Below, piece after piece: positions 25,815 through 35,042 of a stretch of 64,000 nucleotides of DNA. The stretch is from an uncultured Muribaculaceae bacterium. GTDB taxonomy: Bacteria; Bacteroidota; Bacteroidia; Bacteroidales; Muribaculaceae. The stretch's first letter is position 1. Each line of letters starts with the position of its first letter. The DNA lies in contig CAJTMM010000001.1 of assembly GCA_910577465.1 (NCBI GenBank), positions 108,523 to 172,522 on the forward strand, read 5' to 3'. Both the position numbers and the translations under genes were made by a program. The notes beneath the pieces were generated by a model, which had not been told where the DNA came from, made no database searches, and worked only from the letters and a program-made list of their open reading frames with translations.

Positions 25815-27044
25815 TTATCCGCGGAACTGTGTCATAACATTTGCCGGTGGTCTGTGAGCAGCAAGTTCAGCAGCCATAAAGTCCATGTAAGGAGCCACAT
25901 GGTCGAAATACATCCTATAACCCTCGCACAAATAGCATAACCCCGGCTCACCGTCGGCAGTGACCGATATGCGGTTTTTAGGGCACTCCCCGTTGCACAC
26001 ATGTGAGTACCTGCACTCGCGGCACTGACGTGGTAACGAACCTCGTTTCATACTGCCGAATTGCTGTTGGCGCGGGTCTATCATCATCTCTATTATAGAG
26101 CGCTGATGTATGTTACCCAGCTTATACTGGGGAAACACAAAATGGTCGCACGAATATACATCGCCATTATGCTCCACCACACCGGCATGACCGCAGAACG
26201 ATGCCATTGAACACACTCCCGGTTGCTGCCCCACCCATCCAGCAAGAGTGGCATCGAATATCTGTACAAATATCTTGCCCACATCCTCTTTCACCCACTC
26301 ATCGAACACACCGCATAGAAACTCACCCCATTTCCGCGGCTCCACGGAATGCGGAGTCATCTCGCCATTATCGCCCAATGTAGCAAGACGTCCATCACCA
26401 CGGCGGCGCTCCACAATAGGAGTAAACTGTATATACTGACAGCCTATCGACTTAAAAAAACGATAGAACTCCACCGGATAATCCACGTTATAGTCATTGA
26501 CCACAGCCATGGCATTCCACTCCACACCATAACGCTGTAGCATACGTATCCCCTTCATCACACTTTGGAACGTAGGCTTACCGCCGCGCGCACGCCGGTA
26601 CTCATCATGAAATTCCTCAGGACCGTCAATCGACACGCCTACCAACCACCGCTCCGCACGTAAAAAACGCGCCCATTCCTCTGTAATCAGAGTACCGTTT
26701 GTTTGCAAACAGTTCAGCACCCTGCGACCTCGTGCATACCGCCGTTGGAACTCCAAAGCCTTACGATAGAACGATAACGGACGCATCATAGCTTCTCCAC
26801 CGTGCCACGTAAACATAACCTCATCCACCGTCTGCGCTTCGATATACTGCTTCACAAACTCCTCCAGTGTGCCGTCATCCATCACCTGCTTCACTCCAGG
26901 TTCACCCTTTTCCAGATAATAACAATACTCACACGCCAGATTACAAGCCGCCCCTGCCGGCTTTGCCATCATATAAAGTACCGAACCGAAAGGATTGGCA
27001 TCCATAGCCGGCATACTGTTATTATTAGAATTATTCTCATTCAT
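25815..27044 (-). CDS. Anaerobic sulfatase-maturating radical SAM enzyme (anSME)
   Basis: Oxidises the active-site Ser or Cys of sulfatases to formylglycine under anaerobic conditions. 409 aa. The radical SAM cluster motif is C34-x3-C38-x2-C41 (AACNLACEYCYYLEKG), followed by TWHGGEAMMRP; the C-terminal SPASM region carries further cysteines (CSMASFCGH, SCDHFVFPQ, CRECRYSHVCNGECPKN, CYLC) for two more Fe-S clusters. The Asn/Ser-rich first ten residues lie directly behind a promoter box, so the ATG codons for M11 or M14 could be the true start. A Ser-type sulfatase that would need it is at 55474. The gene stands alone and points away from its neighbours. Confidence 0.93.
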   Translation of the reverse strand: MNENNSNNNSMPAMDANPFGSVLYMMAKPAGAACNLACEYCYYLEKGEPGVKQVMDDGTLEEFVKQYIEAQTVDEVMFTWHGGEAMMRPLSFYRKALEFQRRYARGRRVLNCLQTNGTLITEEWARFLRAERWLVGVSIDGPEEFHDEYRRARGGKPTFQSVMKGIRMLQRYGVEWNAMAVVNDYNVDYPVEFYRFFKSIGCQYIQFTPIVERRRGDGRLATLGDNGEMTPHSVEPRKWGEFLCGVFDEWVKEDVGKIFVQIFDATLAGWVGQQPGVCSMASFCGHAGVVEHNGDVYSCDHFVFPQYKLGNIHQRSIIEMMIDPRQQQFGSMKRGSLPRQCRECRYSHVCNGECPKNRISVTADGEPGLCYLCEGYRMYFDHVAPYMDFMAAELAAHRPPANVMTQFRG

Positions 27045-27048
27045 AATG

Positions 27049-27056
27049 CAAAGATA
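27049..27056 (-). promoter_or_regulatory. -7 promoter box directly before the anSME start
   Basis: On the minus strand TATCTTTG (fits TAnnTTTG) is followed by only four bases before the ATG at 27044. Transcription would begin about at that ATG, so the message is either leaderless or is translated from the ATG for M11 or M14. No clear -33 TTTG is seen at the usual distance. Confidence 0.6.
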
Positions 27057-27175
27057 CTACAATCCTAAATACATACCATGCGAATACGCACTTCTGACAA
27101 CTCAAAAAAACATTTCCACAGGGAGTGGCGTTGTAGTATAAAACCGATTCACTATTTATTAATCATCGCACAGTC

Positions 27176-28519
27176 ATGAATCCACTACTTATATCCGGTG
27201 AGATAATCCCGTCACACAAATTTGCATCCTGGCTACTGACCAATATCGACAACCTCCTCGACAAATTAGGTTTGGCACGAGACAAAACCATTGAGGAGAT
27301 TATTTATGTAGCCGTGATTGTAGGTGTTGCCATGCTGCTTGGATGGATTATCCGATGCGGCATACTTTGGGTGGCTCGGCGCATGGTACGTTGGCATCAC
27401 ACACATATAGGCGACGAACTACTCAATCAGCATGTACTGTCACGATGCAGCCATATCATTCCCCCATTGGTGATTCTCGGACTGCTGCCATTTGCTTTCG
27501 AAAGCAAATCCACCCTTCTGCATATATGTGAAGTGATAGTATGGATTTATACCATAATGGTGATTACCACTGCTATAAATACGGTTCTCACATTTATATG
27601 GATGCGCTATAACGAACGTGAAAACACCAAGAACCTGCCCCTCAAAGGCATACTCAATGTAGGTAAAGGATTGGTTTGGATAATAGCAGCAATAGTCATA
27701 GGCTCAGTACTTCTCGGAAAATCGCCGGCAGCTTTGCTCACCGGACTTGGCGCGTTTGCCACAGTATTGATGTTGATATTCAAGGACAGCATACTGGGGT
27801 TCGTTGCCGGTATACAGCTCTCTCAAAATGACATGCTGCGTATAGGCGACTGGATTGTGGTACCCTCCACCATAGCTAATGGTATAGTAGTGGACATGAG
27901 CCTGACAGCCGTAAAGGTTCAGAATTGGGACAACACCATAGTCACACTCCCTCCCTATACACTTGTAAGCGTATCATTCCAGAATTGGCGCGGTATGAGC
28001 GACAGCGGTTACCGCTTGATTAGCCGTTCGGTAATATTCGATGTTGACTCGGTGAAACCCGCCACCGACGAACTCCTGCAACGCGTAGCAGCATTGCCGG
28101 GCATGGCAGACTTCCTCGCCAAAGTCAAAAAGTCAGGACCGTTCTACGACCCGGGACTCGCTGTGGTCAACGGCACTGCGCAAACTAATTTAGGATTACT
28201 CCGAGCCTACATGTGCTCTTATCTTCTGAACCATCCGCTCATCGGCACCGACCAACAGATATTGGTGCGCATAATGACACCCGACGGCAACGGTATGCCG
28301 CTGCAGATCTACTGCTACACCACTACCGCATGGACCGCTTATGAAGCCGTACAAAGCGAGATATTTGAACACATAGCCGCCGTGGCTCCGGAATTTGACT
28401 TGCGCTTGTTCAACAATCCATCGGGTCGCGATGTCAAATCACTTGCCCCGCAACAACAGCAACCGGCGCAATTGCAACAGCCGGCACCGACACCAAATGT
28501 TCAGAATCAGAACAAATAG
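27176..28519 (+). CDS. Mechanosensitive ion channel family protein (MscS-like)
   Basis: Inner membrane channel of 447 aa that would open under membrane tension after osmotic downshift. Five or so hydrophobic segments occupy about 42-205, the last being the pore-lining helix (LLTGLGAFATVLMLIFKDSILGF). The MscS beta domain follows (FVAGIQLSQNDMLRIGDWIVV, then VQNWDNTIVTLPPYTLVSVSF), then the alpha/beta C-terminal domain. The tail is rich in Gln and Pro (about 423-447). It converges with the PorT-like gene, and the two coding ends overlap by 13 bases. Confidence 0.93.
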   Translation: MNPLLISGEIIPSHKFASWLLTNIDNLLDKLGLARDKTIEEIIYVAVIVGVAMLLGWIIRCGILWVARRMVRWHHTHIGDELLNQHVLSRCSHIIPPLVILGLLPFAFESKSTLLHICEVIVWIYTIMVITTAINTVLTFIWMRYNERENTKNLPLKGILNVGKGLVWIIAAIVIGSVLLGKSPAALLTGLGAFATVLMLIFKDSILGFVAGIQLSQNDMLRIGDWIVVPSTIANGIVVDMSLTAVKVQNWDNTIVTLPPYTLVSVSFQNWRGMSDSGYRLISRSVIFDVDSVKPATDELLQRVAALPGMADFLAKVKKSGPFYDPGLAVVNGTAQTNLGLLRAYMCSYLLNHPLIGTDQQILVRIMTPDGNGMPLQIYCYTTTAWTAYEAVQSEIFEHIAAVAPEFDLRLFNNPSGRDVKSLAPQQQQPAQLQQPAPTPNVQNQNK

Positions 28520-29127
28520 GCAACACGCACTGACCAAGTGGTATTGCGAGCCGAGAAATTAGTAAGAGTCTTATCCTTCAAAGCATAGGTAAACCCATGA
28601 TTATAGCTTGCAGTTACCTGCCAGTTGCGCATGATTTCCACACCCAAGCCGAAATCCACGCCTAATTCACCGGCAGCGTATTTCATACAATCTATATCGC
28701 TGTGACCGACAAGAAAGCCAAATGAAGGACCAGCAAAAACAATGGGAGCCAATTTATCCTCAAAGCCATTGAGACGCGTATATTTGAACCGCAGGTGTAC
28801 CGGTATCACGGCATAATGCAGATAAGAACGGTCAACACCGTATCCTTGGTCCGCCCACATAGCCTTCTCACCCAGATGCAATGTGGCACCGCGCTGCTCG
28901 TAATAAAGTCCGAGGTCTATACCGAAACCGATACCGGGGAACATCATTTCGGCCACCACGCCGGCTGAATATCCAACACTCTTGTCCACAGTCATCAAAT
29001 CCTGTTTGAAATTAAGATTAGTCACATCCACTCCCACCATAGGACCGTAGCGGAATTGAGCAGATGCATTGGACACGCACACAAGCGCAGCTATAATTAT
29101 AATTGCAGAAATGAGTTTACGCTTCAT
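28507..29127 (-). CDS. PorT-like outer membrane beta-barrel protein
   Basis: Secreted protein of 206 aa from the chosen ATG, with signal peptide (KRKLISAIIIIAALVCVSNASAQ). FRYGPMVGVDVTNLNFKQD, GFGIDLGLYYEQRGA and the final TWSVRVAYLF are the pattern of the PorT/outer membrane protein beta-barrel family. The barrel would have about eight strands. The ATG at 29127 is preferred to an in-frame ATG at 29181 because the signal peptide starts there and a promoter box (29150-29157) lies between them. Function unknown; a structural or adhesin role is only a guess. Confidence 0.85.
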   Translation of the reverse strand: MKRKLISAIIIIAALVCVSNASAQFRYGPMVGVDVTNLNFKQDLMTVDKSVGYSAGVVAEMMFPGIGFGIDLGLYYEQRGATLHLGEKAMWADQGYGVDRSYLHYAVIPVHLRFKYTRLNGFEDKLAPIVFAGPSFGFLVGHSDIDCMKYAAGELGVDFGLGVEIMRNWQVTASYNHGFTYALKDKTLTNFSARNTTWSVRVAYLF

Positions 29128-29149
29128 AATTTCTTTATGTAATTTCCGG

Positions 29150-29157
29150 CAAAGGTA
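29150..29157 (-). promoter_or_regulatory. -7 box for the PorT-like gene
   Basis: Minus-strand TACCTTTG, fitting TAnnTTTG, 22 bases before the ATG at 29127. No clear -33 TTTG. Together with the plus-strand box at 29171 it forms a compact divergent promoter region. Confidence 0.6.
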
Positions 29158-29170
29158 ATAAAATAATGTG

Positions 29171-29178
29171 TAAATTTG
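29171..29178 (+). promoter_or_regulatory. -7 box for gpmI
   Basis: Plus-strand TAAATTTG, fitting TAnnTTTG, about 50 bases before the gpmI ATG. A -33 TTTG at the usual distance is not evident. Confidence 0.55.
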
Positions 29179-29228
29179 CACGTGAATTTACAATTAACGT
29201 AATATAACCGATAAAACATAAAATACCG

Positions 29229-30743
29229 ATGGCTAAGAAAGCTTTATTAATGATTTTGGACGGATGGGGAATAGGCAACCACTCCAAAAGCGACGTGATA
29301 TACTCCACCCCTACCCCCTATTGGGACTATCTACTTGCCAACTACCCTCACTCACAATTGCAAGCGAGCGGTGAAAACGTAGGTTTGCCCGACGGACAGA
29401 TGGGTAACTCCGAAGTAGGTCACCTCAATATCGGAGCCGGACGCGTAGTATATCAGGACCTCGTGAAAATCAACAAAGCTTGTGCCGACGGCTCCATACT
29501 CGAGAATCCTGAAATCAAGAGCGCATTTACCTACGCCAAGGAACATGGCAAGGCAATGCACTTCATGGGACTTACATCCGACGGTGGCGTACACTCCGCT
29601 CTCGACCATCTATTCGCGCTGTGCGATATAGCCAAGCACTACGGTCTTGAGCACGTTTACATCCACTGCTTTATGGACGGTCGCGACACCGACCCCCGCA
29701 GCGGTAAAGGCTTTATCGAACAATTGCAGGCTCACTGCGCCAAATCATCAGGCGTAATCGCATCCATCATAGGACGCTACTACGCCATGGACCGCGACAA
29801 ACGTTGGGAACGCGTGAAGGTAGCTTACGACCTCCTGGTAAAAGGAGAAGGCGAACAAGCCACCGACATGGTACAGGCTGTACAGCAATCTTATGATGCC
29901 GACGTTACCGATGAGTTTATCAAACCCATCAACAACTCCACCGTCGACGGCACCATCAAGCAAGGCGATGCTGTAATATTCTTCAACTACCGCAACGACC
30001 GAGCCAAAGAACTCACAGTGGCGCTCACTCAACACGACATACCTGAAGCCGGAATGACTACTATTCCCGACCTCCAGTATTACTGCATGACACCTTACGA
30101 CGCATCATTCACCGGCGTACACATCCTTTTCGACAAAGAGAATGTCAACAACACCCTCGGTGAATACCTCTCGTCGCTCGACAAGCAACAGCTCCACATA
30201 GCCGAGACCGAAAAATACGCACACGTCACATTCTTCTTCAATGGCGGACGCGAAGCACCCTACGAAGGCGAAGAACGCATACTCGTCGCTTCTCCCAAGG
30301 TAGCCACATACGACCTCAAGCCCGAGATGAGCGCATTTGAAGTACGCGACAAACTTGTGGAAGCCATCAAGTCTCAGAAATTCGACTTCATCGTAGTCAA
30401 CTATGCCAACGGTGATATGGTAGGCCACACCGGTGTATACGAAGCCATCGAAAAAGCTGTTAAAGCTGTCGACGAATGCGTGAAGGACACCGTTGAAGCA
30501 GCCAAGGAAGCCGACTATGAAGTAATCATCATAGCCGACCACGGCAACGCCGACAATGCTGTGAACCCCGACGGCACCCCCAATACCGCACATTCACTCA
30601 ACCCTGTACCTTGCGTATATGTAACAGCCCGCAAGGACGCACAGGTTGAATCAGGCAAACTTGCCGACGTAGCCCCCACGATACTCAATATCATGGGCAT
30701 TGAAAAACCGGCAGAAATGACAGGACATTCCTTGATTAAATAA
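29229..30743 (+). CDS. gpmI: 2,3-bisphosphoglycerate-independent phosphoglycerate mutase
   Basis: Glycolytic enzyme that interconverts 3- and 2-phosphoglycerate with two Mn ions. 504 aa, the standard size. D11 in [10 protein letters not shown] and S61 in [16 protein letters not shown] (the phosphorylated serine) are in place; [33 protein letters not shown] and [10 protein letters not shown] are the substrate and metal motifs. Codon use is strongly biased to C-ending codons, as expected for a highly expressed gene. It is monocistronic, with a promoter box upstream and a hairpin terminator 100 bases downstream. Confidence 0.98.
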   Translation: MAKKALLMILDGWGIGNHSKSDVIYSTPTPYWDYLLANYPHSQLQASGENVGLPDGQMGNSEVGHLNIGAGRVVYQDLVKINKACADGSILENPEIKSAFTYAKEHGKAMHFMGLTSDGGVHSALDHLFALCDIAKHYGLEHVYIHCFMDGRDTDPRSGKGFIEQLQAHCAKSSGVIASIIGRYYAMDRDKRWERVKVAYDLLVKGEGEQATDMVQAVQQSYDADVTDEFIKPINNSTVDGTIKQGDAVIFFNYRNDRAKELTVALTQHDIPEAGMTTIPDLQYYCMTPYDASFTGVHILFDKENVNNTLGEYLSSLDKQQLHIAETEKYAHVTFFFNGGREAPYEGEERILVASPKVATYDLKPEMSAFEVRDKLVEAIKSQKFDFIVVNYANGDMVGHTGVYEAIEKAVKAVDECVKDTVEAAKEADYEVIIIADHGNADNAVNPDGTPNTAHSLNPVPCVYVTARKDAQVESGKLADVAPTILNIMGIEKPAEMTGHSLIK

Positions 30744-30843
30744 AATAGCCATACGGAGTGTGCATTTATGAGGTGTAGCCGTGTTTAATTCGACCGTATC
30801 CTCAAAACACTCCTGAAGATATCCCATTTTTTTAACCCCTCCC

Positions 30844-30882
30844 GCACTCCTGCGACGTGATGTCGCGGGGGTGCTTTCTTTA
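30844..30882 (+). terminator. Terminator downstream of gpmI
   Basis: Stem GCACTCCTGCGAC (30844-30856) and GTCGCGGGGGTGC (30862-30874), 13 pairs of which two are G-U, loop GTGAT, tail TTTCTTTAT. Confidence 0.85.
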
Positions 30883-31055
30883 TGTACTAACGAATGTTAA
30901 TCATGCTGTTTCGCACACCTTACCCGCAAGCGCACCCTCACTATCATTTTGCCATCAAATGCACCATCAAGCAGCATTTTGTCACTCAATCACAACCCCA
31001 AGTGGCACAATCAGCAAAATTATGTTAAAACAACATACTTTTTTCATCAAAACGC

Positions 31056-31086
31056 TTTCACATATTGCAAAATGCCCTTACCTTTG
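31056..31086 (+). promoter_or_regulatory. Promoter of a candidate small RNA
   Basis: TTTC (31056-31059), 19-base spacer, TACCTTTG (31079-31086). It fits the Bacteroidetes consensus except for one base in the -33 box. No open frame of known type follows, so it probably drives a non-coding RNA. Confidence 0.7.
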
Positions 31087-31091
31087 CAACG

Positions 31092-31157
31092 TGTTTTTCA
31101 TGGTATTAGATTTAAGGTTAACTAAGGTTGGTTGTCGTGAGACAATCAATTTTTTTT
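31092..31157 (+). ncRNA. Candidate short non-coding RNA or leader
   Basis: A transcript from the promoter above would be about 65 bases. It contains GGTATTAGATTTAAGGTTAA and ends in a 9-bp stem (31128-31136 with 31141-31149) closed by a GTGA tetraloop of the GNRA type and followed by eight T (31150-31157), a good intrinsic terminator. I recall very similar promoter-leader-hairpin segments elsewhere in Bacteroidales intergenic regions, but I cannot name the family with certainty. It lies between gpmI and the convergent mannose operon. It could act alone, or as an attenuator for the longer structured region that follows. Confidence 0.5.
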
Positions 31158-31353
31158 GCACCTACTTAATCCACCGGATACGGCTTACTGAATGTATTCC
31201 CTACACACGACAGCTAATACACGTACATTGTAATGAATACGGATATTTACGGATGGGAAATGGAATATTATGCATGTAATACATTAACCATTATACGAAA
31301 TGCAAGATTCCGTATCCCTCAAGATACCCAAATGGAACTCCATTGGAATGATA
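31158..31353 (+). other. Structured non-coding stretch downstream of the short RNA
   Basis: No convincing gene. Two nested complementary segments are seen: GGATACGG (31176-31183) with CCGTATCC (31310-31317), and AATGTATT (31191-31198) with AATACATT (31278-31285). This suggests a long imperfect hairpin if read-through from 31092 occurs, reminiscent of rod-like regulatory RNAs. Alternative pairings also exist (ATACGG again at about 31237). The stretch ends at the strong bidirectional terminator at 31354-31399. Confidence 0.35.
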
Positions 31354-31399
31354 ACAAAGACAAAAAAACGGCGGATTACCGCCGTTTTTTTGTCTTTGT
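31354..31399. terminator. Bidirectional terminator between RNA locus and mannose operon
   Basis: A perfect inverted repeat of 21 bp: left arm 31354-31374 with seven A before CGGCGG, ATTA loop 31375-31378, right arm 31379-31399 with CCGCCG then seven T. The T runs on both strands make it usable in both directions, ending the RNA locus and, 110 bases past its last stop codon, the minus-strand mannose operon. Confidence 0.92.
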
Positions 31400-31512
31400 C
31401 AGTTATACCCAAAAGTAGTGATTTTAACAAGCTCAAAACAACATCTAAACATTAGATGCACAAAAGTATAACGATGCGGAAAACGATATACGCGCACCAA
31501 TACACGAACAAA

Positions 31513-32664
31513 TCATTTACCTTTCAGAAAACTCAACAAGCATATATATACAACACAACCAATCAGCAACGGTATACCGGAAGTAACACCTCCTAAATCC
31601 GACAGAAGTCCCATAACAGGAGGAATCATAGCTCCGCCGGATACACCCATAATCATAAGTGCCGACACCTCATCATTCTTAGCCGGCTCCAATTCCAATG
31701 CCATGGAAAACAATATGGAAAACACATTGGCACACATCAATCCCAAGATTATCACCAACGCTACTATCACATATAAGTCCCATGCCAACATCAATGCTAC
31801 CAATGCAACCAATGCCACAGCCATGCACCACTTCAATAAACTTCGCGAGGAAATCCTTGTCAGCATAAACGCGCCAATAAGTGCTCCAACAGTACGAGAC
31901 AGGAAGTACAAGCTTGTGCCTAAACCGGCTTCATGCAATGGCATACCCGTTCTAACCATCAGTACCTGCGGTATCAGAACATTCAATCCCACGTCAAGAC
32001 CTACTACGCACATAATGCCAAAAAACAACATCACCACGCGTGAATTACAACATAGAGCAATGACCGACCGCATCGTCGCGGCACCTTGCTCCGAACCGGA
32101 CGGATTTTCAGCCTTGACACCACATAGCAACCATAACATGGACACAACCGATACTACGGCATAAACTACAAATATCAACTTCCAATCACCATACATTGCG
32201 GCAACTGCGCCCGCTATCACCGGACCGAGCATTGACGAAACAGCCTTGATAAACTGCCCCAAGGTCAACACACTTGCAACCCTCCGGCTCGACACCACAG
32301 CCGCAACCATCGGATTCAATGAAACCTGAAGTATGGTATTGCCTATTCCAAGCAATGCGAAAGCGACCAATACACACGGATAGTCATATCGCACAATAGG
32401 GATAAGCATTGCAACGGCAGTTATAACAATCGACAGCAACACAACATTACGCCTGCCAAATCGCCCCATCAATAATCCTGTGGGTATGGAGCACAGCACG
32501 AACCAAACAAAGACCATCATGGGCAACAGATTTGCCACTGAATCAGACAGCATGAAGTCGTGTTTGACATAATTGGTGGCAACACCAACAACATCTACGA
32601 ACCCCATTATAAAGAATCCGAACAACAACGGAAGAACTCCTAATATCTTTTTACCATTATCCAT
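31513..32664 (-). CDS. MFS sugar transporter (FucP/glucose-galactose type)
   Basis: Twelve-helix proton symporter, 383 aa, probably importing mannose released by the GH92 enzyme in the same operon. LLFGFFIMGFVDVVGVATNYVK is the first helix, TGLLMGRFGRRNVVLLS the loop 2-3 MFS signature, and LGIGNTILQVSLNPMVAAV is typical of FucP-like transporters. The start at 32664 (MDNGKKILGV) leaves 7 bases after the GH92 stop; an in-frame ATG at 32691 would overlap GH92 by 20 bases and adds a polar extension. It is the last gene of the operon. The sugar is inferred from context. Confidence 0.9.
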   Translation of the reverse strand: MDNGKKILGVLPLLFGFFIMGFVDVVGVATNYVKHDFMLSDSVANLLPMMVFVWFVLCSIPTGLLMGRFGRRNVVLLSIVITAVAMLIPIVRYDYPCVLVAFALLGIGNTILQVSLNPMVAAVVSSRRVASVLTLGQFIKAVSSMLGPVIAGAVAAMYGDWKLIFVVYAVVSVVSMLWLLCGVKAENPSGSEQGAATMRSVIALCCNSRVVMLFFGIMCVVGLDVGLNVLIPQVLMVRTGMPLHEAGLGTSLYFLSRTVGALIGAFMLTRISSRSLLKWCMAVALVALVALMLAWDLYVIVALVIILGLMCANVFSILFSMALELEPAKNDEVSALMIMGVSGGAMIPPVMGLLSDLGGVTSGIPLLIGCVVYICLLSFLKGK

Positions 32665-32671
32665 ATATCTA

Positions 32672-35038
32672 TCATTTTTTAGGGTTATCACTCATTTCAA
32701 GTTCCAGATATCCTCCGGAGACAATGCTGTCAAAAGGCAATCGCATATTATCCATAGGCATACCGTTGAATTTAGCCCCTGAGACATATATATTCCTATC
32801 AGAATTACCGGGAGCATCAATAACGAATTCTTTACCCTGGTAATATTCAGGATGAAGTTTCACTATCACTTTATTGAACTTAGGGCTACCAATAGCCATT
32901 GACGGATGGCTGGCGGTCAGACCACCGACATCAAACAGACCGATAGATGAAATCACATACCATGCTCCGAGCTGTCCCTGGTCTTCATCCTGCCCATACC
33001 CATATCCATGTACACCATCAGTTCCATAAAATTCATCAAGGATAGCCCTCACCCATTTGTGGGTCAACGCAGGCTTTCCGGCTGCATCAAACAGCCATGA
33101 AATATGCAAACACGGCTGATTACCATGATTATACACAGTCTGAAGACCGGAAAAAGCCCATACATCCGTGCCACCGCTGAATATCTTGTCACGAGATACG
33201 GAGAATATACTGTCAAGCCGTTCCACAAACCGCTCTTTACCGACCTTTTCAACCAATCCTTGTGTATCATGAGGTACATAGAACGTATATTGCCACGCAT
33301 TACCTTCCTGGAATCCGCGCCACACATCCATAGGATTAAAATTGTCTATAAACGTGCCATCTGCATTCTTAGGGTGCACAAAACCAAGTGTAGTGTCGTA
33401 AATCCGTTCCCACCCTTTCGACAAATTCATCAATTTTTTATAATCGGCTTCATGCCCAAGGGATTTTGCCATTTGAGCCACCGCCCAGGCGCTATATGAA
33501 TACTCAAGGGTATGCGACGCTGAGAACATAAAAGCCTCATCCATACCCTCTCCGGTATCCTTATGTGGAACGAAGCCGTATTCAAGGAACTGATCCGTAT
33601 CAAGCTTACCGGCTCCAAACGGTCGGTCGGTCCCGTCGAGTTCATTCTTGCGGCAAGCTTCATAGGCTGTAGCGATATCAAAATCACGGATACCCGACTG
33701 ATATGCTGCAGCAATCATAACCGGCAGTAGATTTGTTCCCACACCGGACACATACTTGGATGCCGCTATGCCATCACCAAGCCATCCGCTATCTTTATAA
33801 ATCTGAAGATGACTGCTCACAAAATCAGACAGATAGTCGGGATACGCCAATGCCCATAACTGAACCAGATTCCACTGTGCTCCCCATACCCCATCGGTAT
33901 TGTACATATTATGCACCGGCACACCATCTTTCATAGGCAATTGTCCGATGCTTCCATCATGGCGTGGATAAGCTCCGTTAACATCATTGGCGATACCACG
34001 ACCCAAGATTGCATGATACAGCCCGGTATAAAATTTGGTTTTGTCTATATCTGATGTGGATTCCACTTTTATCCTGCCTAACATATCCTCCCATAACTCT
34101 TCAGACTGAGCACGAGCCTGATTGAATGACAATCCATCACTCTCCACCGCAAGATTTTCACGCGCATTGGCTATAGAAGTGTACGACAACCCCACCTTTA
34201 CCGTAATATCTTCACCCGATTCAGTATCGAACGTAAGATACATGCCGGCACCGGGACCGGCAACACTCTTTTGTCCCGAAAACTGCTTATCACCGATAAA
34301 AGTACCAACTGCCTTAGGCTTTTTACTCACATTGGCGGAAAAATAGATTCTCACATCGGCTCCCGGCTGATATTTTTTAACATATTCGGGTTCCGTCACT
34401 ACCATTCCTTCTATGGTACCATCTTCGAGCATCCTCACACTCGCATCGGTCACCGCACCGCTTTCACCATTACGACGGCCTATATCAAACAGGATATGGC
34501 TATCATTTCCCTTAGGAAAGGTGTAGCGGTGATATGCCACTCGTTTGGTAGCTGTCAACTCTACCTTTATAGCGTAATCATCCAGAATCACTGAATAATA
34601 CCCGGGAGCTACCACCTCATTGTCATGGGTAAACTTTGAGCGGTAGCCTTGGGGGTACACATCCGCGGTGTCACCAGCCACAGTTATCAGTTTTCCCCTC
34701 GTTGGCATCAGGGATATACCGCCAATCTGAAATTCGTGCAAATTAGGAAAGCCGTCGATACTTGTTTCCCGAAAATCATAGCCGGTAGCTTCCCATCCCG
34801 ACTTATTGCCCAACGCACCATTGGTCGATGGACCGGGCTTTGCCATACCGAACGGGAGTGCTCCGGGAGCAAAATGAAACCAACGGCAATGCGCCGTGCC
34901 AATACGAGGATTGACATACTTGCCAAGATTGCCGCCATTGGCATCGGCAGCTCCGGTCAAGAGCACCGATATCAGCAGTGGCAGCATCAAAACACATTTA
35001 AACACTCTCATCCCATAAATCAATCTAAATGCCGTCAT
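32672..35038 (-). CDS. GH92 alpha-mannosidase
   Basis: Calcium-dependent inverting exo-alpha-mannosidase of 788 aa. After a signal peptide (around MRVFKCVLMLPLLISVLLTG) the N-terminal beta-sandwich begins YVNPRIGTAHCRWFHFAPGA and PFGMAKPGPSTNG, and the (alpha/alpha)6 domain contains FYTGLYHAILGRGI, SASHTLEYSYSAWAVAQM and GYGQDEDQGQLGAWYVISSI with the family's acidic catalytic and calcium residues. GH92 enzymes trim mannose from N-glycans or fungal mannan. No SusC/SusD pair is near, so it probably works on small oligosaccharides. Start at 35038 is four bases after the ROK stop; ATG at 35011 is an alternative. Confidence 0.95.
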   Translation of the reverse strand: MTAFRLIYGMRVFKCVLMLPLLISVLLTGAADANGGNLGKYVNPRIGTAHCRWFHFAPGALPFGMAKPGPSTNGALGNKSGWEATGYDFRETSIDGFPNLHEFQIGGISLMPTRGKLITVAGDTADVYPQGYRSKFTHDNEVVAPGYYSVILDDYAIKVELTATKRVAYHRYTFPKGNDSHILFDIGRRNGESGAVTDASVRMLEDGTIEGMVVTEPEYVKKYQPGADVRIYFSANVSKKPKAVGTFIGDKQFSGQKSVAGPGAGMYLTFDTESGEDITVKVGLSYTSIANARENLAVESDGLSFNQARAQSEELWEDMLGRIKVESTSDIDKTKFYTGLYHAILGRGIANDVNGAYPRHDGSIGQLPMKDGVPVHNMYNTDGVWGAQWNLVQLWALAYPDYLSDFVSSHLQIYKDSGWLGDGIAASKYVSGVGTNLLPVMIAAAYQSGIRDFDIATAYEACRKNELDGTDRPFGAGKLDTDQFLEYGFVPHKDTGEGMDEAFMFSASHTLEYSYSAWAVAQMAKSLGHEADYKKLMNLSKGWERIYDTTLGFVHPKNADGTFIDNFNPMDVWRGFQEGNAWQYTFYVPHDTQGLVEKVGKERFVERLDSIFSVSRDKIFSGGTDVWAFSGLQTVYNHGNQPCLHISWLFDAAGKPALTHKWVRAILDEFYGTDGVHGYGYGQDEDQGQLGAWYVISSIGLFDVGGLTASHPSMAIGSPKFNKVIVKLHPEYYQGKEFVIDAPGNSDRNIYVSGAKFNGMPMDNMRLPFDSIVSGGYLELEMSDNPKK

Positions 35039-35042
35039 AATA

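Noticed and set aside
30857..31279. Plus-strand open frame of 140 codons between gpmI and the mannose operon
   Set aside because: It runs through the gpmI terminator, a promoter and a second terminator; its sequence looks random.
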